DNA of 64,000 nt, from contig JAHUUI010000003.1 in the NCBI GenBank assembly GCA_019218315.1, positions 82,443-146,442 on the forward strand, written 5' to 3'. Positions 28,828 to 38,026 of this stretch are shown in pieces. Below the pieces are notes generated by a model, which was not told where the DNA came from, did not search any database, and saw only the letters and a list, made by a program, of their open reading frames with translations. This DNA comes from Cardiobacteriaceae bacterium TAE3-ERU3 (GTDB taxonomy: Bacteria; Pseudomonadota; Gammaproteobacteria; Cardiobacteriales; Cardiobacteriaceae). Position 1 is the first letter of the stretch, and every line of letters begins with the position of its first letter. The position numbers and the translations under genes were made by a program.

Positions 28828-30522
28828 TCACCCGCCCAATTTTTCAAGCCTTGCCTGCTGTTCGGCAATTCGCTCAGCCCGTACACGCAGGCAATCATTG
28901 AGTTCAGCAATGATGTGCTCACGCGACATATTCTCCAAAGCCCGCTGCGCATGGCTAACAACTTCGGCAACATCCTGTGCTTTTAACCAGCTTTCCAGTA
29001 CGCTTTTCCCCGCACCACTTTGTACGACATACCAAGCCGCGCAAAATAGCGGCAGGGCTTCGTCCAAGGCTGCTTTCTGGCGTAGAAGCTCAACTCTATC
29101 TGCAATATCGGGAAACTGTAACAACATTGCTGTCAGGCGTACATCCATCGTCTGTGGTGCATTACTCAGTACCCGCTCGATACGCTGGCGCTTAAAGCGC
29201 TTTCGATGACCACCTTCTGCCACCACACTTGCACCCAGCGTCTGTGCATTGAGCCCAAAACGCACTTGAATTTCTTCTTGCAGTAAGACGCGATAAGCAC
29301 TTTCAGGCAACATGCCAAGCCATTCTCGCGCATAGCTAGCGACTTCCGCATCAGCTTCGACTGAATCACGCCCGGCAAGCCGCTGATCCAACAAGCGCAG
29401 CAAGAACTGCGACGCTGTCAGGCTGCCATCAAGCAGACTTTGCACTGCTGCAACGCCATCATGCTCAATCAGAGAATCCGGATCTTCTCCTTCCGGCATG
29501 AACACAAAACGCCATTGATGATGTTCATCGTGCAGTCGGAATACCGCTTCCAATGCCTTTCCCGCTGCTTTTTGGCCAGCAGTATCGCCGTCAAAAGCAA
29601 AGTAAACCTTCTTCGCCCGTTTTTTGAGCTGGGTGATATGCGTCTCACCAATAGCAGTCCCCAAAGCAGCAACGGCATTATCCATGCCGTGTTGCCACAG
29701 CTTGACCACATCCATATAGCCTTCGGTCACCATCAGCGGTTGGTTGCGCTTGCCATTTTGCAAAGCTTCAAATAAACCGTAACATTCATGGCGTTTATTA
29801 AACCATTCGCTCTCGCCAGAATTAAGGTACTTGGGTTCACCACCATCCATCGCTCGCGCACCAAAGCCAATCACCTGACCACGCACATTGCGAATTGGGA
29901 ACATCACCCGGTCGCGAAACCAATCGTAGTGGCGGCCGTCTTTTGCGCCGATTAGCCCTGTTGCTTCAAGTATTTCATGGCTAAAACGGCTGCCAAGTGC
30001 TTCGAGCAAGCCATTGCCGCGAGGCGCATAGCCGAGCATGAAATGATCAACGCTCGATTTACTCACCTTGCGGCCACGTAAATACTCTCTTGCCTGACGC
30101 CCGGCATCCTCATAAAACATGCGCTGAAAATACTCAGCAGCAGCCGCAAGACATTCAAGACCTTGTTCATGGCGAGCCTTATCTCTTGGCTGGGCCTGAT
30201 GATCGCCGATCGCGCGCTCTTCGTAGACCACTTCCATACCGTTAAAATCTGCCAGCGATTCGATCGCTTCGACGAACGTAAGATGATCATGATCCATCAA
30301 AAAACGGATCGCATCTCCGCTCGCACCACAGCCAAAGCAGTGATAGTACTGCTCAGCTTCATTGACGGTAAAAGAAGGGGTTTTTTCGTTGTGAAATGGG
30401 CAGCAGGCGTAGTGATTTTTGCCGCTGTGGCGGCGAAAATCAACGCGTGTTGCAATCAGCTTGACCAGATCAGTACGCGCATTGAGCTCTTGAATAAAAG
30501 TAGCTGCAATACTTTTCGCCAT
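28828..30522 (-). CDS. dnaG: DNA primase
   Basis: 564 residues; E. coli DnaG has 581. It makes RNA primers for replication. The N-terminal CHC2 zinc finger is CCPFHNEKTPSF with the CFGCGASGDAI pair. The catalytic core follows (SKYLNSGESEWFNKRHECYGL). The Toprim fold includes LMVTEGYMDVVKLWQHG and FAFDGDTAGQKAA. The C-terminal helicase-binding domain is more divergent. The ATG at 30522 is chosen over the longer frame from 30582, which would run into the terminator hairpin; GGAGTGG precedes the chosen start. Confidence 0.97.
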   Translation of the reverse strand: MAKSIAATFIQELNARTDLVKLIATRVDFRRHSGKNHYACCPFHNEKTPSFTVNEAEQYYHCFGCGASGDAIRFLMDHDHLTFVEAIESLADFNGMEVVYEERAIGDHQAQPRDKARHEQGLECLAAAAEYFQRMFYEDAGRQAREYLRGRKVSKSSVDHFMLGYAPRGNGLLEALGSRFSHEILEATGLIGAKDGRHYDWFRDRVMFPIRNVRGQVIGFGARAMDGGEPKYLNSGESEWFNKRHECYGLFEALQNGKRNQPLMVTEGYMDVVKLWQHGMDNAVAALGTAIGETHITQLKKRAKKVYFAFDGDTAGQKAAGKALEAVFRLHDEHHQWRFVFMPEGEDPDSLIEHDGVAAVQSLLDGSLTASQFLLRLLDQRLAGRDSVEADAEVASYAREWLGMLPESAYRVLLQEEIQVRFGLNAQTLGASVVAEGGHRKRFKRQRIERVLSNAPQTMDVRLTAMLLQFPDIADRVELLRQKAALDEALPLFCAAWYVVQSGAGKSVLESWLKAQDVAEVVSHAQRALENMSREHIIAELNDCLRVRAERIAEQQARLEKLGG

Positions 30523-30538
30523 TATTCCACTCCGATCA

Positions 30539-30570
30539 AGACAAAAAACGCTGCCAAATGGCAGCGTTTT
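30539..30570 (-). terminator. Terminator/attenuator between yqeY and dnaG
   Basis: An 11-base perfect stem AAAACGCTGCC / GGCAGCGTTTT with a 4-base loop and a following T-run on the minus strand. It sits inside the rpsU-yqeY-dnaG-rpoD cluster just before the dnaG start, where partial termination between rpsU and dnaG is known in E. coli. Confidence 0.88.
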
Positions 30571-30606
30571 ACCTGTGCGCAACGCGCCTGCCGTTCAGCT
30601 TTGCAC

Positions 30607-31053
30607 TTAGCTATTGAGCTTCTCGCGCAAATACTTACTGACTTTACTCATATCAGCACGGCCTTCAAGTGCCGGCTTAAGCTTGCCCATTAAAGGTCCC
30701 ATTGAGGACATTTCCTGTGGCAATCCAGATTCAGCAATAGCAGCATCAACTGCCGCAGCAATTTCTTCATCACTCATTGCCTCAGGAAGAAAGCGCTGAA
30801 TAATTTCTATCTCGGCTTCTTCCTTGGTCGCGAGGTCATCACGATTGGCATCGCGGTACTGCGTAGCAGCATCCTGACGTTGCTTGACTTGACGAACAAA
30901 TTCACGAGTGGCAACTTCATCAGTGATTTCGATGCGCTGATCAATTTCAATCTGCTTGAGTGCTGCACTGAGCATACGCAAAGTTTGCAAGGAAGCACGG
31001 TCCTTATTGACCATTGCTTCCTTGATTGCGCTATTGAGGTTGTCGCGTAACAC
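30607..31053 (-). CDS. yqeY: GatB/YqeY domain-containing protein
   Basis: 148 residues, the family's usual length. It carries the GatB/Yqey helical domain, seen as RDNLNSAIKEAMVNKDRASLQTLRMLSAALKQIEIDQR and a C-terminal GLPQEMSSMGPLMGKLKPALEGRADMSKVSKYLREKL. The domain resembles the tRNA-binding tail of the GatB amidotransferase subunit, so a role in tRNA-dependent amidation or tRNA binding is possible but unproven. It lies 7 bases after rpsU, and its placement between rpsU and dnaG matches pseudomonads and relatives. Confidence 0.93.
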   Translation of the reverse strand: MLRDNLNSAIKEAMVNKDRASLQTLRMLSAALKQIEIDQRIEITDEVATREFVRQVKQRQDAATQYRDANRDDLATKEEAEIEIIQRFLPEAMSDEEIAAAVDAAIAESGLPQEMSSMGPLMGKLKPALEGRADMSKVSKYLREKLNS

Positions 31054-31060
31054 AGTAGTA

Positions 31061-31276
31061 TTAGTACAGACGTTCGAAACGGCCGCGCTCTTTCTTCAAG
31101 CGACGAGAATTACGCTTAACAGCAGCAGCAAGCTTGCGCTTACGTTCCTGAGTTGGCTTCTCATAGAATTCACGGCTACGCACTTCAGCCAGTACACCAG
31201 CTTTTTCACAAGAGCGCTTAAAGCGGCGCAGGGCAATATCAAACGGTTCGTTGTCACGTACTTTTACACTTGGCAT
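31061..31276 (-). CDS. rpsU: 30S ribosomal protein S21
   Basis: 71 residues, identical in length to E. coli S21. The whole chain matches the family: [27 protein letters not shown] then the basic [29 protein letters not shown]. It is the first gene of the macromolecular-synthesis cluster, with a sigma-70 promoter 30-65 bases upstream. Confidence 0.97.
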   Translation of the reverse strand: MPSVKVRDNEPFDIALRRFKRSCEKAGVLAEVRSREFYEKPTQERKRKLAAAVKRNSRRLKKERGRFERLY

Positions 31277-31313
31277 TCAAATTCCTCATTGGAGTCAGGT
31301 TGAAAAGCTGCGC

Positions 31314-31342
31314 ATTTTACTGGCAGCCTTGAAAAAAAGCAA
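31314..31342 (-). promoter_or_regulatory. Sigma-70 promoter of rpsU
   Basis: On the minus strand: TTGCTT, 17 bases, TAAAAT, followed by GCGCAG. The predicted start is about 30 bases before the rpsU ATG. Confidence 0.7.
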
Positions 31343-31351
31343 ACTTTATCA

Positions 31352-31394
31352 GGCGCATCTACATGGGGTACAAAGCATACATATTAGATGCGCC
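31352..31394 (-). terminator. Possible weak terminator after the gamma-carbonic anhydrase gene
   Basis: A perfect 10-base stem (GGCGCATCTA with TAGATGCGCC) holds a large 23-base loop. On the minus strand it is followed by a T-run about 15 bases later. The loop size and distance make termination uncertain; it lies just upstream of the rpsU promoter. Confidence 0.35.
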
Positions 31395-31438
31395 AAATAT
31401 CGTCGGCAAGAAAGGAGGCAATTAAGACCACAGCCACC

Positions 31439-31978
31439 TCATAATGGTGCTGTCTGCGCTTGATAAACCGCGGCCAGCTCGACGTAATTCTTTGCTGAAT
31501 AAGCAAAAAATTCACGCTCTCCAGCAGTCAGTTCGCGGATTTGTCGAGCTGGATTTCCAGCGTACAAATAACCGGACTGCAGGCGCTTGCCTGGAGCGAC
31601 CAATGCCCCAGCAGCCACCAAGACATGTGATTCAACCACTGCACCATCAAGTACAGTGGCATTCATCCCAATCAAGACTTGATCGTGAATGGTGCATGCG
31701 TGGATCACGGCGCTGTGCCCAATTGTTACATCCTCACCGATCACCGTGTCGCGCCCACCCGGGGTATATTTTCCATCGTGGGTAACGTGAACCACAGCAC
31801 CATCTTGAATATTGCTGCGCGCACCGACGGTAATTTTACCCACGTCACCACGCAATACCGCCATGGGCCAGATATTAGCACCCTCACCCAGCACCACTTG
31901 CCCAACAACTAACGCTTGTTCATCAACCCAGGCACTTTCAGCCAGTACAGGGCGAAATTCTCCAAACTGCTTAATCAT
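31439..31978 (-). CDS. Gamma-class carbonic anhydrase-like protein (YrdA/CaiE type)
   Basis: 179 residues forming a left-handed beta-helix of hexapeptide repeats: LGEGANIWPMAVLRGDVGKITVGARSNIQDGAVVHVTHDG. The three zinc-ligand histidines expected for gamma carbonic anhydrases appear in VVHVTHDG and IGHSAVIHACTI. Members include E. coli YrdA and CaiE; activity of many is unproven. The start overlaps the nadE stop by one base (TGATG), so the two genes are translationally coupled. No linked carnitine genes are present, which argues against CaiE. Confidence 0.87.
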   Translation of the reverse strand: MIKQFGEFRPVLAESAWVDEQALVVGQVVLGEGANIWPMAVLRGDVGKITVGARSNIQDGAVVHVTHDGKYTPGGRDTVIGEDVTIGHSAVIHACTIHDQVLIGMNATVLDGAVVESHVLVAAGALVAPGKRLQSGYLYAGNPARQIRELTAGEREFFAYSAKNYVELAAVYQAQTAPL

Positions 31979-32721
31979 CAGCTTTGTGGTGCATTTGGTG
32001 TACGTGGTAATTCGCGCTTGTGGTGCGAGCGGTTATGCCAGAAGTCGATGCGCTCCTGTGCTTGCTCGCTCACGGTTTCGCCACGTAAGAACGCGTCAAT
32101 TTCAGCATAAGTCACGCCCATTTCACCTTCATCAGTCTGCCCTTGCCACAAACCGGCGCTTGGTGCTTTATCAATCACCACTTCTGGTACACCAAGGTAA
32201 CGCGCAAGTTCATACACTTGCTCTTTGCGCAAATGTGCAAGCGGCACGACGTCTGCTGCACCATCGCCAAATTTAGTGAAATAACCGGTATGCCATTCTG
32301 CGGCATTATCTGTACCAACCATCACTGCACGGCGACTCTGCGCCACGGTGAATAGCGTGACCATACGCAAGCGCGCTTGCAAGTTGCCGCGCAAAACATT
32401 AACGCGGTCTTCGCTATCACCAAGTACCGCACCGATTTGCCCCATCACCGCGTCATACATCGGCGCAATTGAAATCAGCTCACCTTGCAGCCCGGCTGCA
32501 TCGAGCACAATACGCGCATGATCTTCATCACTCGCAATACTGACCGAGCTCGGCAACATGAGCGCCGTAACTGGTGCGCCGGTTTTAGCGAGCAGGAAAG
32601 CGACAACTGCGGAGTCAATGCCACCACTAACACCTAGGACATAACCGTCCATCTTGTAAAATTCTTGACGCTCTTTCTCTAGCCACGCCACCAGTTCATC
32701 AGCATATTTTGCTGCATTCAT
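31978..32721 (-). CDS. nadE: NH3-dependent NAD synthetase
   Basis: 247 residues, a single N-type ATP pyrophosphatase domain, hence ammonia-dependent with no glutaminase domain. It makes NAD from nicotinate adenine dinucleotide. The P-loop is GVSGGIDSAVVAFLLAKTG near residue 29. Downstream blocks NLQARLRMVTLFTVAQ, GTDNAAEWHTGYFTKFGDGAADVVPLAHLRKEQVYELARYLGVP and KAPSAGLWQGQTDEGEMGVTYAEID are all typical. It neighbours pncB, which makes the earlier precursor, so this is a small NAD salvage cluster. Confidence 0.95.
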   Translation of the reverse strand: MNAAKYADELVAWLEKERQEFYKMDGYVLGVSGGIDSAVVAFLLAKTGAPVTALMLPSSVSIASDEDHARIVLDAAGLQGELISIAPMYDAVMGQIGAVLGDSEDRVNVLRGNLQARLRMVTLFTVAQSRRAVMVGTDNAAEWHTGYFTKFGDGAADVVPLAHLRKEQVYELARYLGVPEVVIDKAPSAGLWQGQTDEGEMGVTYAEIDAFLRGETVSEQAQERIDFWHNRSHHKRELPRTPNAPQS

Positions 32722-32725
32722 TTGT

Positions 32726-33157
32726 CTATTCCTCTACTGATTGTATTATTTGTGAGCGAGCGGCACGGGGTTTACCCCATGTATTAGGGTTCGCTATTGC
32801 CTGTTGCTGCGCCAAAATCCGATAACCGGCAATACAGCGCACTAACCACCACCGGATGTAGGCAATGATTGTAACGATCATCACCGGTGTTGACCATTCA
32901 CCATCAAAATACCAGATCCAGGCAAAATTAAATAACCCCACGGCGAGCAAAATCAATATGCCCTGCAAGGCAACGCTTCTTTGGAATTTGAAATGCGAAT
33001 GGGTAATATCGGAGGCTTTACGCACTTTCATCCCGGCCCATACGGCACCAATAATGAAAGCGAGAAAGCCAATCAGCCAGCCGATAAAGTACAAACTATA
33101 AATATCGTTTGCAGCTTTATACAGCGCATCTTCATCGTAGCGTTCTTTATTCATCAT
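32726..33157 (-). CDS. Small four-helix membrane protein, COG3671/DUF4870-like
   Basis: 143 residues with three or four membrane helices (about 18-42, 63-84, 92-110). The pattern YFIGWLIGFLAFIIGAVWAGMKVRKASDITHSHFKFQRS and the end WWLVRCIAGYRILAQQQAIANPNTWGKP fit uncharacterised inner-membrane proteins of the COG3671 group, in which the SHF-x-FQ and R-x-x-x-G-x-x-x-L segments recur. No function is known. It starts 1 base after pncB ends and ends 4 bases before nadE, so it is probably cotranscribed in the NAD cluster. Confidence 0.65.
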   Translation of the reverse strand: MMNKERYDEDALYKAANDIYSLYFIGWLIGFLAFIIGAVWAGMKVRKASDITHSHFKFQRSVALQGILILLAVGLFNFAWIWYFDGEWSTPVMIVTIIAYIRWWLVRCIAGYRILAQQQAIANPNTWGKPRAARSQIIQSVEE

Positions 33158-33158
33158 T

Positions 33159-34595
33159 TTAATGGGTATTTTTATTAATCAAATCCTGCTTAAGCTGCCA
33201 AAGCGGCTGCGACAGATCCACATAGTAACCGTGAGGATTTTCCAGACGCCGTACTTCCGGCCAAATATGGCTCTGCTCGGCCTGTGCATGAGCGCGAACT
33301 TCTTCGAGCTCTGGCGATGGAGCTACACGCTCACCATTTTCAATAACTTTATTCAAGCGTGGTTCAGCATAAAAACCACTGATTTCTTTTTGCTTCCAAG
33401 GATATTCAGGATCGAACAGCAAATAAGGCTGAGTGGTATCGATCTGTTCGTCACGCAGTGTAATCAGATCTGCAATTGCCATACCTTCTTTGTCATATAA
33501 ACGATAAACCTGCTTAAACCCTGGCGTCGTTGTCTTAATCACATTTTCGCTAATTTTGATCTTTGGCGTAAACACCCCATTTTGATCCAGTGCGACGATT
33601 TTATACACACCGCCAAATACCGGCTCACTGCGCGCCGTAATTAAACGCTCACCAACGCCAAACGCATCAATTTTCGCGCCTTGCTGGACCAAGTCCTTAA
33701 TAATGTACTCATCAAGCGAGTTGGATGCGGATATTTGCGTATCGTGCATACCGGCCGAGTCGAGCATTTCACGCGCACGGCTGCTCAAGTAGGCCAAATC
33801 TCCACTGTCAAGACGAATGCCTTTGAGTTTGTAACCTTTAGGCTCAAGGTATTCCTTATGCACACGAATCGCATTAGGTACCCCCGATTTCAGCGTGTTA
33901 TAGGTATCAACCAGTAAGATAGTGTTATCAGGGTAAGTTTGTGCATAAGCGAGAAATGCCTCATATTCGCTGTCATGGCTCTGCACAAAACTGTGCGCCA
34001 TCGTACCCAACGCAGGCACACCAAAACGTTGCTCAGCCAAGGTTGTGGCCGTCCCCGCGACACCGCCAATATACGCTGCTCGCGCCCCGAGTAATGCCGC
34101 ATCAGCACCATGAGCACGCCTTGCGCCAAACTCTAGGATTTTTTTGCCTTCTGCCACGCTCAGCATACGTGCCGCTTTGGTGGCGATCAAAGACTGGTGA
34201 TTGAGGCTTAGCAATAAAAAGGTTTCCATCAGCTGACAATCAATCAACGGTGCGTGGACAGTCAACAGTGGCTCAGATGGGAACACCACCGAACCCTCAG
34301 CAAAGGCATAGATATCGCCGCTAAAACGGAAGTCGCGCAAATACTGCAAAAAGCCTTTGGAGAACCCACCTTTAGCGCGTAAAAAGGCAATATCTTCATC
34401 CGTGAAGCGGAGATTCTGTGCGTAGTCCAGTACCTGCTCCAGCCCAGCGAATACGGCATAACCACCGCCATCTGGTACACGGCGGAAGAAATAATCAAAG
34501 CACGCCGACTCACCGGCTCGCCCCTGTTCGTAATAGGCATTGGCCATGGTCAGTTCGTAAAAGTCGACCAGCAAGGCTGTAGATAATTGGGTCAT
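33159..34595 (-). CDS. pncB: Nicotinate phosphoribosyltransferase
   Basis: 478 residues. It converts nicotinate and PRPP to nicotinate mononucleotide in NAD salvage, coupled to ATP hydrolysis. Typical blocks are ALLVDFYELTMANAYYEQG, the family catalytic His in GTMAHSFVQSHDSEYEAF, the phosphoribosyl site LDSGDLAYLSS and the FGVGERLITARSEPVFGGVYK run. It is the longer Gram-positive/PncB2-like type (about 480 residues), unlike the 400-residue E. coli form. ATG 34595 with TGGAG upstream is chosen; the frame extends further to 34643. It leads the pncB - membrane protein - nadE - gamma-CA run. Confidence 0.93.
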   Translation of the reverse strand: MTQLSTALLVDFYELTMANAYYEQGRAGESACFDYFFRRVPDGGGYAVFAGLEQVLDYAQNLRFTDEDIAFLRAKGGFSKGFLQYLRDFRFSGDIYAFAEGSVVFPSEPLLTVHAPLIDCQLMETFLLLSLNHQSLIATKAARMLSVAEGKKILEFGARRAHGADAALLGARAAYIGGVAGTATTLAEQRFGVPALGTMAHSFVQSHDSEYEAFLAYAQTYPDNTILLVDTYNTLKSGVPNAIRVHKEYLEPKGYKLKGIRLDSGDLAYLSSRAREMLDSAGMHDTQISASNSLDEYIIKDLVQQGAKIDAFGVGERLITARSEPVFGGVYKIVALDQNGVFTPKIKISENVIKTTTPGFKQVYRLYDKEGMAIADLITLRDEQIDTTQPYLLFDPEYPWKQKEISGFYAEPRLNKVIENGERVAPSPELEEVRAHAQAEQSHIWPEVRRLENPHGYYVDLSQPLWQLKQDLINKNTH

Positions 34596-34752
34596 GCAAC
34601 CGCTCCAGCAAGCAAAACGTGCATCATACCACCAAGCCAACAATAAAATAACGCTAGCTTGGCATTAAGCAAAAGTTAACACCACATCTACAGGCAATCG
34701 CGTTTTCTGCACATAACGCGCTATAGTTGGCTGGCAATAGCGACCAACATGA

Positions 34753-35004
34753 CCGGCTGGTACGACGCCGGTAAATCAAAATTCTCCTGATTCAAAGGAA
34801 GCGTTCATCACGCGCGAGACCAATCCAAACGACGGTTGCAGTCTGTTGGTCAAGCTGACAGAAAAAGGGTTAAAGGTAGTTGAGGCATGCGTCGCACAGC
34901 ACATTAAATTAAAGGACAGACTGCTTACAGGCATAAAAAGTGAAGAAGTAGCGCAACTCAATCAGCTAATTAAAGTGCTAGAAACACAACTGCCGCAGAC
35001 ATAA
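34753..35004 (+). pseudogene. Remnant of a MarR-family transcriptional regulator (C-terminal part)
   Basis: No start codon and no helix-turn-helix first half. The frame from 34753 reads into the MarR wing and dimerisation helix: ITRETNPNDGCSLLVKLTEKGLKVVEACV, ending at the TAA at 35002. The conserved DxRS of the wing has become DGCS. The expected recognition-helix region upstream is disrupted by stops and frame changes. Neither neighbour (pncB, fxsA) suggests what it once regulated. Confidence 0.7.
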
Positions 35005-35019
35005 GCTGCGGCAGTTGTG
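34985..35019. terminator. Hairpin at the end of the MarR remnant
   Basis: A perfect 14-base stem (CACAACTGCCGCAG with its complement) with a 7-base loop that contains most of the TAA stop codon. No T-tract follows in either direction, so it may be a factor-dependent terminator or a structural relic. Confidence 0.5.
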
Positions 35020-35070
35020 GGTGTCCCGTTATGACAAGCAATAGGACTATGGGTTGATTACAGTGAACCC

Positions 35071-35580
35071 TCAATCACGGCGACGTGGCTGCTCATCGTG
35101 CTCAATAAACTCGCCTTTAATGACTTTGCTTTCACTGCGAGACTGTGACTGGCTGGCTGAATCACTGTCATTAGCTGCCACTTCACCTTCATAGACATTA
35201 CCACCCTGCTGACGGTAGCCAAAGCGCTGCACCACCACATCAGGACGGAATACTTTCATCAATAAACCACCGAACATGCCACGCAGTGCAGGAATCATGC
35301 AGATGATCGCAAATACGTCGCTAATAAAACCAGGCATGAACAGCAAAGTACCGCCCATGACGCGAAACAGGCCGTCTTTCATATTCGTATTACTAAGCGA
35401 GACCTGCCCACCACGTCGCATCTGCTCAGCAAAGCGCAAGCGTTCTTGCTTGAGTATCATGATACCGGCAATCATACCGAGCAATAAAAGCCCCAAAGTT
35501 GCCATTGCCCCGATCGCACCAGCGACCAAAACAATCACAATCAGCTCAATAATGCCCCATAAAAACAATACATATAACAT
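35071..35580 (-). CDS. fxsA: FxsA family membrane protein
   Basis: 169 residues; E. coli FxsA has 158. Starts with MLYVLFLWGIIELIVIVLV, a first membrane helix. The next helix, GAMATLGLLLLGMIAGIMIL, and a third near residue 80 (GGTLLFMPGFISDVFAIICMIPALRGMFG) carry the family's conserved segment. In E. coli FxsA affects exclusion of phage T7; a general cellular role is not known. The C-terminus is a hydrophilic, low-complexity tail. The ATG at 35580 with AGGA upstream is preferred over the longer frame from 35634. Confidence 0.87.
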   Translation of the reverse strand: MLYVLFLWGIIELIVIVLVAGAIGAMATLGLLLLGMIAGIMILKQERLRFAEQMRRGGQVSLSNTNMKDGLFRVMGGTLLFMPGFISDVFAIICMIPALRGMFGGLLMKVFRPDVVVQRFGYRQQGGNVYEGEVAANDSDSASQSQSRSESKVIKGEFIEHDEQPRRRD

Positions 35581-35736
35581 CGCGATTATCCTCGTTGGTT
35601 GTTTATCCACAGTATATGATGGCAAACAATGCAAATTACAAGTTCACAGAAAATAAACTGCCTTGCCAAACATTGAGTATTTTTTCAGGATTGCTGTGCT
35701 AGCATGCCGCAATATCAATGAACCAAAGGATTGAAT

Positions 35737-37965
35737 GTGGCGTTAATTAACATAATGATAAGAAAGCTGGGAAGACTTTTACCACTATTGGCATGCGTAC
35801 TGGTGCTAAATGCTTTTGCTGACCCGATCCCCGTCAAGCAGGCATTCATACCTTCGATTACCACCGCAACCGAGCCAGATGGTGCATTACGCTACGACAT
35901 CACAATAGATTTCGCACCGCACTATTATCTATATGCTGACAGAACGTCACTCAGTCATGATGGCGAACAGTTGTCCGGTGATGCTACGCCGACCTCGACC
36001 AAATCCGATCCGTATTTTGGTGACGTCAAAGTATGGGCGACACCACCGACACTGACCGTCAATAGTGATACGCCACTCGACAGCATCACCTTACGCACAC
36101 AAGGTTGTGAGGATGGCGTGATTTGCTACCCACCAACTGAGTGGACGCTCACACCACCCACCGCTGCACCGGCCACGCAAAGCAATGCATCCGCCAATTC
36201 ACAAGGTGGCTCGCTCAACGCCCTGTTTGGCGCAAAACAAGGCACTACGTCAGGCGCAGCCGCCGCCCAGAACCGCGCACCGGTGAGCAGCAATGGTGAC
36301 GACATTCTGCCTATTGAAGCAGCATTCGTCACGGAGGTCACACCCGACCAGCAAATCAGCATAACCATGCCAGATGGCTATTATGTTTATAAAGATAGCC
36401 TCACGCTAAGCAATGCCGGACAAGACCTCACCTCACGCACCCAATTTCCAGCAGCGGAATCACACGAAGACCCTTTCCGTGGTGCGCAAGATGTTTACCA
36501 TGGCCAACTCATCCTGACCCCACCCGAATTGCCTGAGTACCCTGCTACAATCACTCTATCCCTGCAAGGCTGCGCAGAAGGTAAAATTTGTTACCCACCA
36601 GACAGTCGTGAGTTATTACTCAACGCATCAACCCCCATCGCCGGCACCAATGCCGCAGCGGCTACGCCAGCGAATACAGCCAGCACGGCACTTGCCAGCA
36701 ACAGCGATGACAGCGACATCGCAGCCAAGCTTGCTGCCAATTATTGGACGACCCTACCGCTGATTTTTCTACTTGGTATTGCACTCAGCTTTACTGCATG
36801 CATTTATCCATTAATCCCGATCGTCACCAGCCTCGTGGTAGGTAAAAACAGTACAACCGGTCGCAGCTATGGCTTGATTGGAATTTACGTTCTGTTTATG
36901 GGGCTGGCCATGGCTGCACTTGGTGCTATCTTTGGCTTGTTCCAAATCAACTTGCAAGTCGTCCTGCAAACGCCGTGGATTACCGCACTCGTTGCCGCGT
37001 TTTTTGCTCTGCTCGCATTGTCTCTGTTCGACGTATTCACCCTGCAAGCCCCTGCATGGTTGCAAACACATATCGACAAACTCAATCGCCGCCAACAATC
37101 CGGCTCATTCATCGGTGCTGCAGTGATGGGCGCTTTATCAGTGCTTGTAGTCAGCCCTTGCGCGACGCCAGTACTCACCGCACTACTACTGTTCAGCGCT
37201 CAAACCACGCCATTTAAAGGCGCATTGGCACTATTTTTGTTTGGCATTGGCACAGGCTTGCCGCTACTGCTATTTGCCGGTGCATTGCGTCGCTTCATGC
37301 CGCGTGCTGGTACGTGGATGAACGTCATCAAAAAAGGCTTTGCCTTTGCTCTGCTGGCCATAGCCGTATGGTTGGTAGCGCGCATTTTGCCAACTGGTTG
37401 GGCACTGCTGATCTGGGCAGGCTACAGCGTCCTGTTTGCCAGCTTCGTCTTTCCGCTTGAAGGTATAAGCGTACGCTTCGCACGTATGCGCTTTGCACTT
37501 GCCAGCGCGGCCTTGATTGCCGCACTACTACTCGGCCAACGCGCCACAAATGATTTACTTGGTAATCCACATAACGCTGCAGCGGTACAAGCTGAGCATG
37601 CCAGCTTCACTATGGTGAATGATGCGACTACCGTCAGCGAAATCATTAGCGCGAGTGACAAACCAGTCATTCTCGACTTTTATGCAGACTGGTGTATCGC
37701 CTGCAAGGTATGGGAGCGCGATATTTGGACGAACGCTGCATTCGCTACCCCACTTGCTGACTACACCTTACTCAAAGTGGACGTCACCGACTTTACCGAC
37801 AAACACAAGCAGCTGTTTCAAGAATTAAATCTCGTTGGCCCACCGGCTGTGTTGATCTACCCTCCACACGGTGATTTTACCCAACCGGAACAACGCATTA
37901 TTGGCGAAATCCCGGCTGATTCATTCATGCAAATTCTAGCCAAAAATGCCAATCCATCTGACTGA
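35737..37965 (+). CDS. dsbD: Thiol:disulfide interchange protein DsbD with two tandem N-terminal domains
   Basis: 742 residues from a GTG preceded by AAGGA, versus 565 in E. coli. It moves electrons from thioredoxin across the inner membrane to DsbC. A signal peptide (to about residue 28) is followed by two DsbD-alpha domains (about 30-140 and 185-300), each with its own Cys-pair motif: QGCEDGVICYPP and QGCAEGKICYPP. The membrane domain (about 335-590) has the redox Cys in FTACIYPLIPI and SPCATPV. The C-terminal thioredoxin-like domain has WCIACK (Cys about 653 and 656). E. coli DsbD has one alpha domain. DsbC is encoded at 43.5 kb. Confidence 0.93.
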   Translation: MALINIMIRKLGRLLPLLACVLVLNAFADPIPVKQAFIPSITTATEPDGALRYDITIDFAPHYYLYADRTSLSHDGEQLSGDATPTSTKSDPYFGDVKVWATPPTLTVNSDTPLDSITLRTQGCEDGVICYPPTEWTLTPPTAAPATQSNASANSQGGSLNALFGAKQGTTSGAAAAQNRAPVSSNGDDILPIEAAFVTEVTPDQQISITMPDGYYVYKDSLTLSNAGQDLTSRTQFPAAESHEDPFRGAQDVYHGQLILTPPELPEYPATITLSLQGCAEGKICYPPDSRELLLNASTPIAGTNAAAATPANTASTALASNSDDSDIAAKLAANYWTTLPLIFLLGIALSFTACIYPLIPIVTSLVVGKNSTTGRSYGLIGIYVLFMGLAMAALGAIFGLFQINLQVVLQTPWITALVAAFFALLALSLFDVFTLQAPAWLQTHIDKLNRRQQSGSFIGAAVMGALSVLVVSPCATPVLTALLLFSAQTTPFKGALALFLFGIGTGLPLLLFAGALRRFMPRAGTWMNVIKKGFAFALLAIAVWLVARILPTGWALLIWAGYSVLFASFVFPLEGISVRFARMRFALASAALIAALLLGQRATNDLLGNPHNAAAVQAEHASFTMVNDATTVSEIISASDKPVILDFYADWCIACKVWERDIWTNAAFATPLADYTLLKVDVTDFTDKHKQLFQELNLVGPPAVLIYPPHGDFTQPEQRIIGEIPADSFMQILAKNANPSD

Positions 37966-38026
37966 CATATATATGAACAACGCCGTACCGCTTGCCCTAT
38001 GCAAAAGCTGCAAGACAGGTGCGGCG

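Noticed and set aside
34776-34961. 61-codon minus-strand frame in the pncB-fxsA gap
   Set aside because: The opposite strand carries the recognisable MarR remnant; this frame is its shadow.
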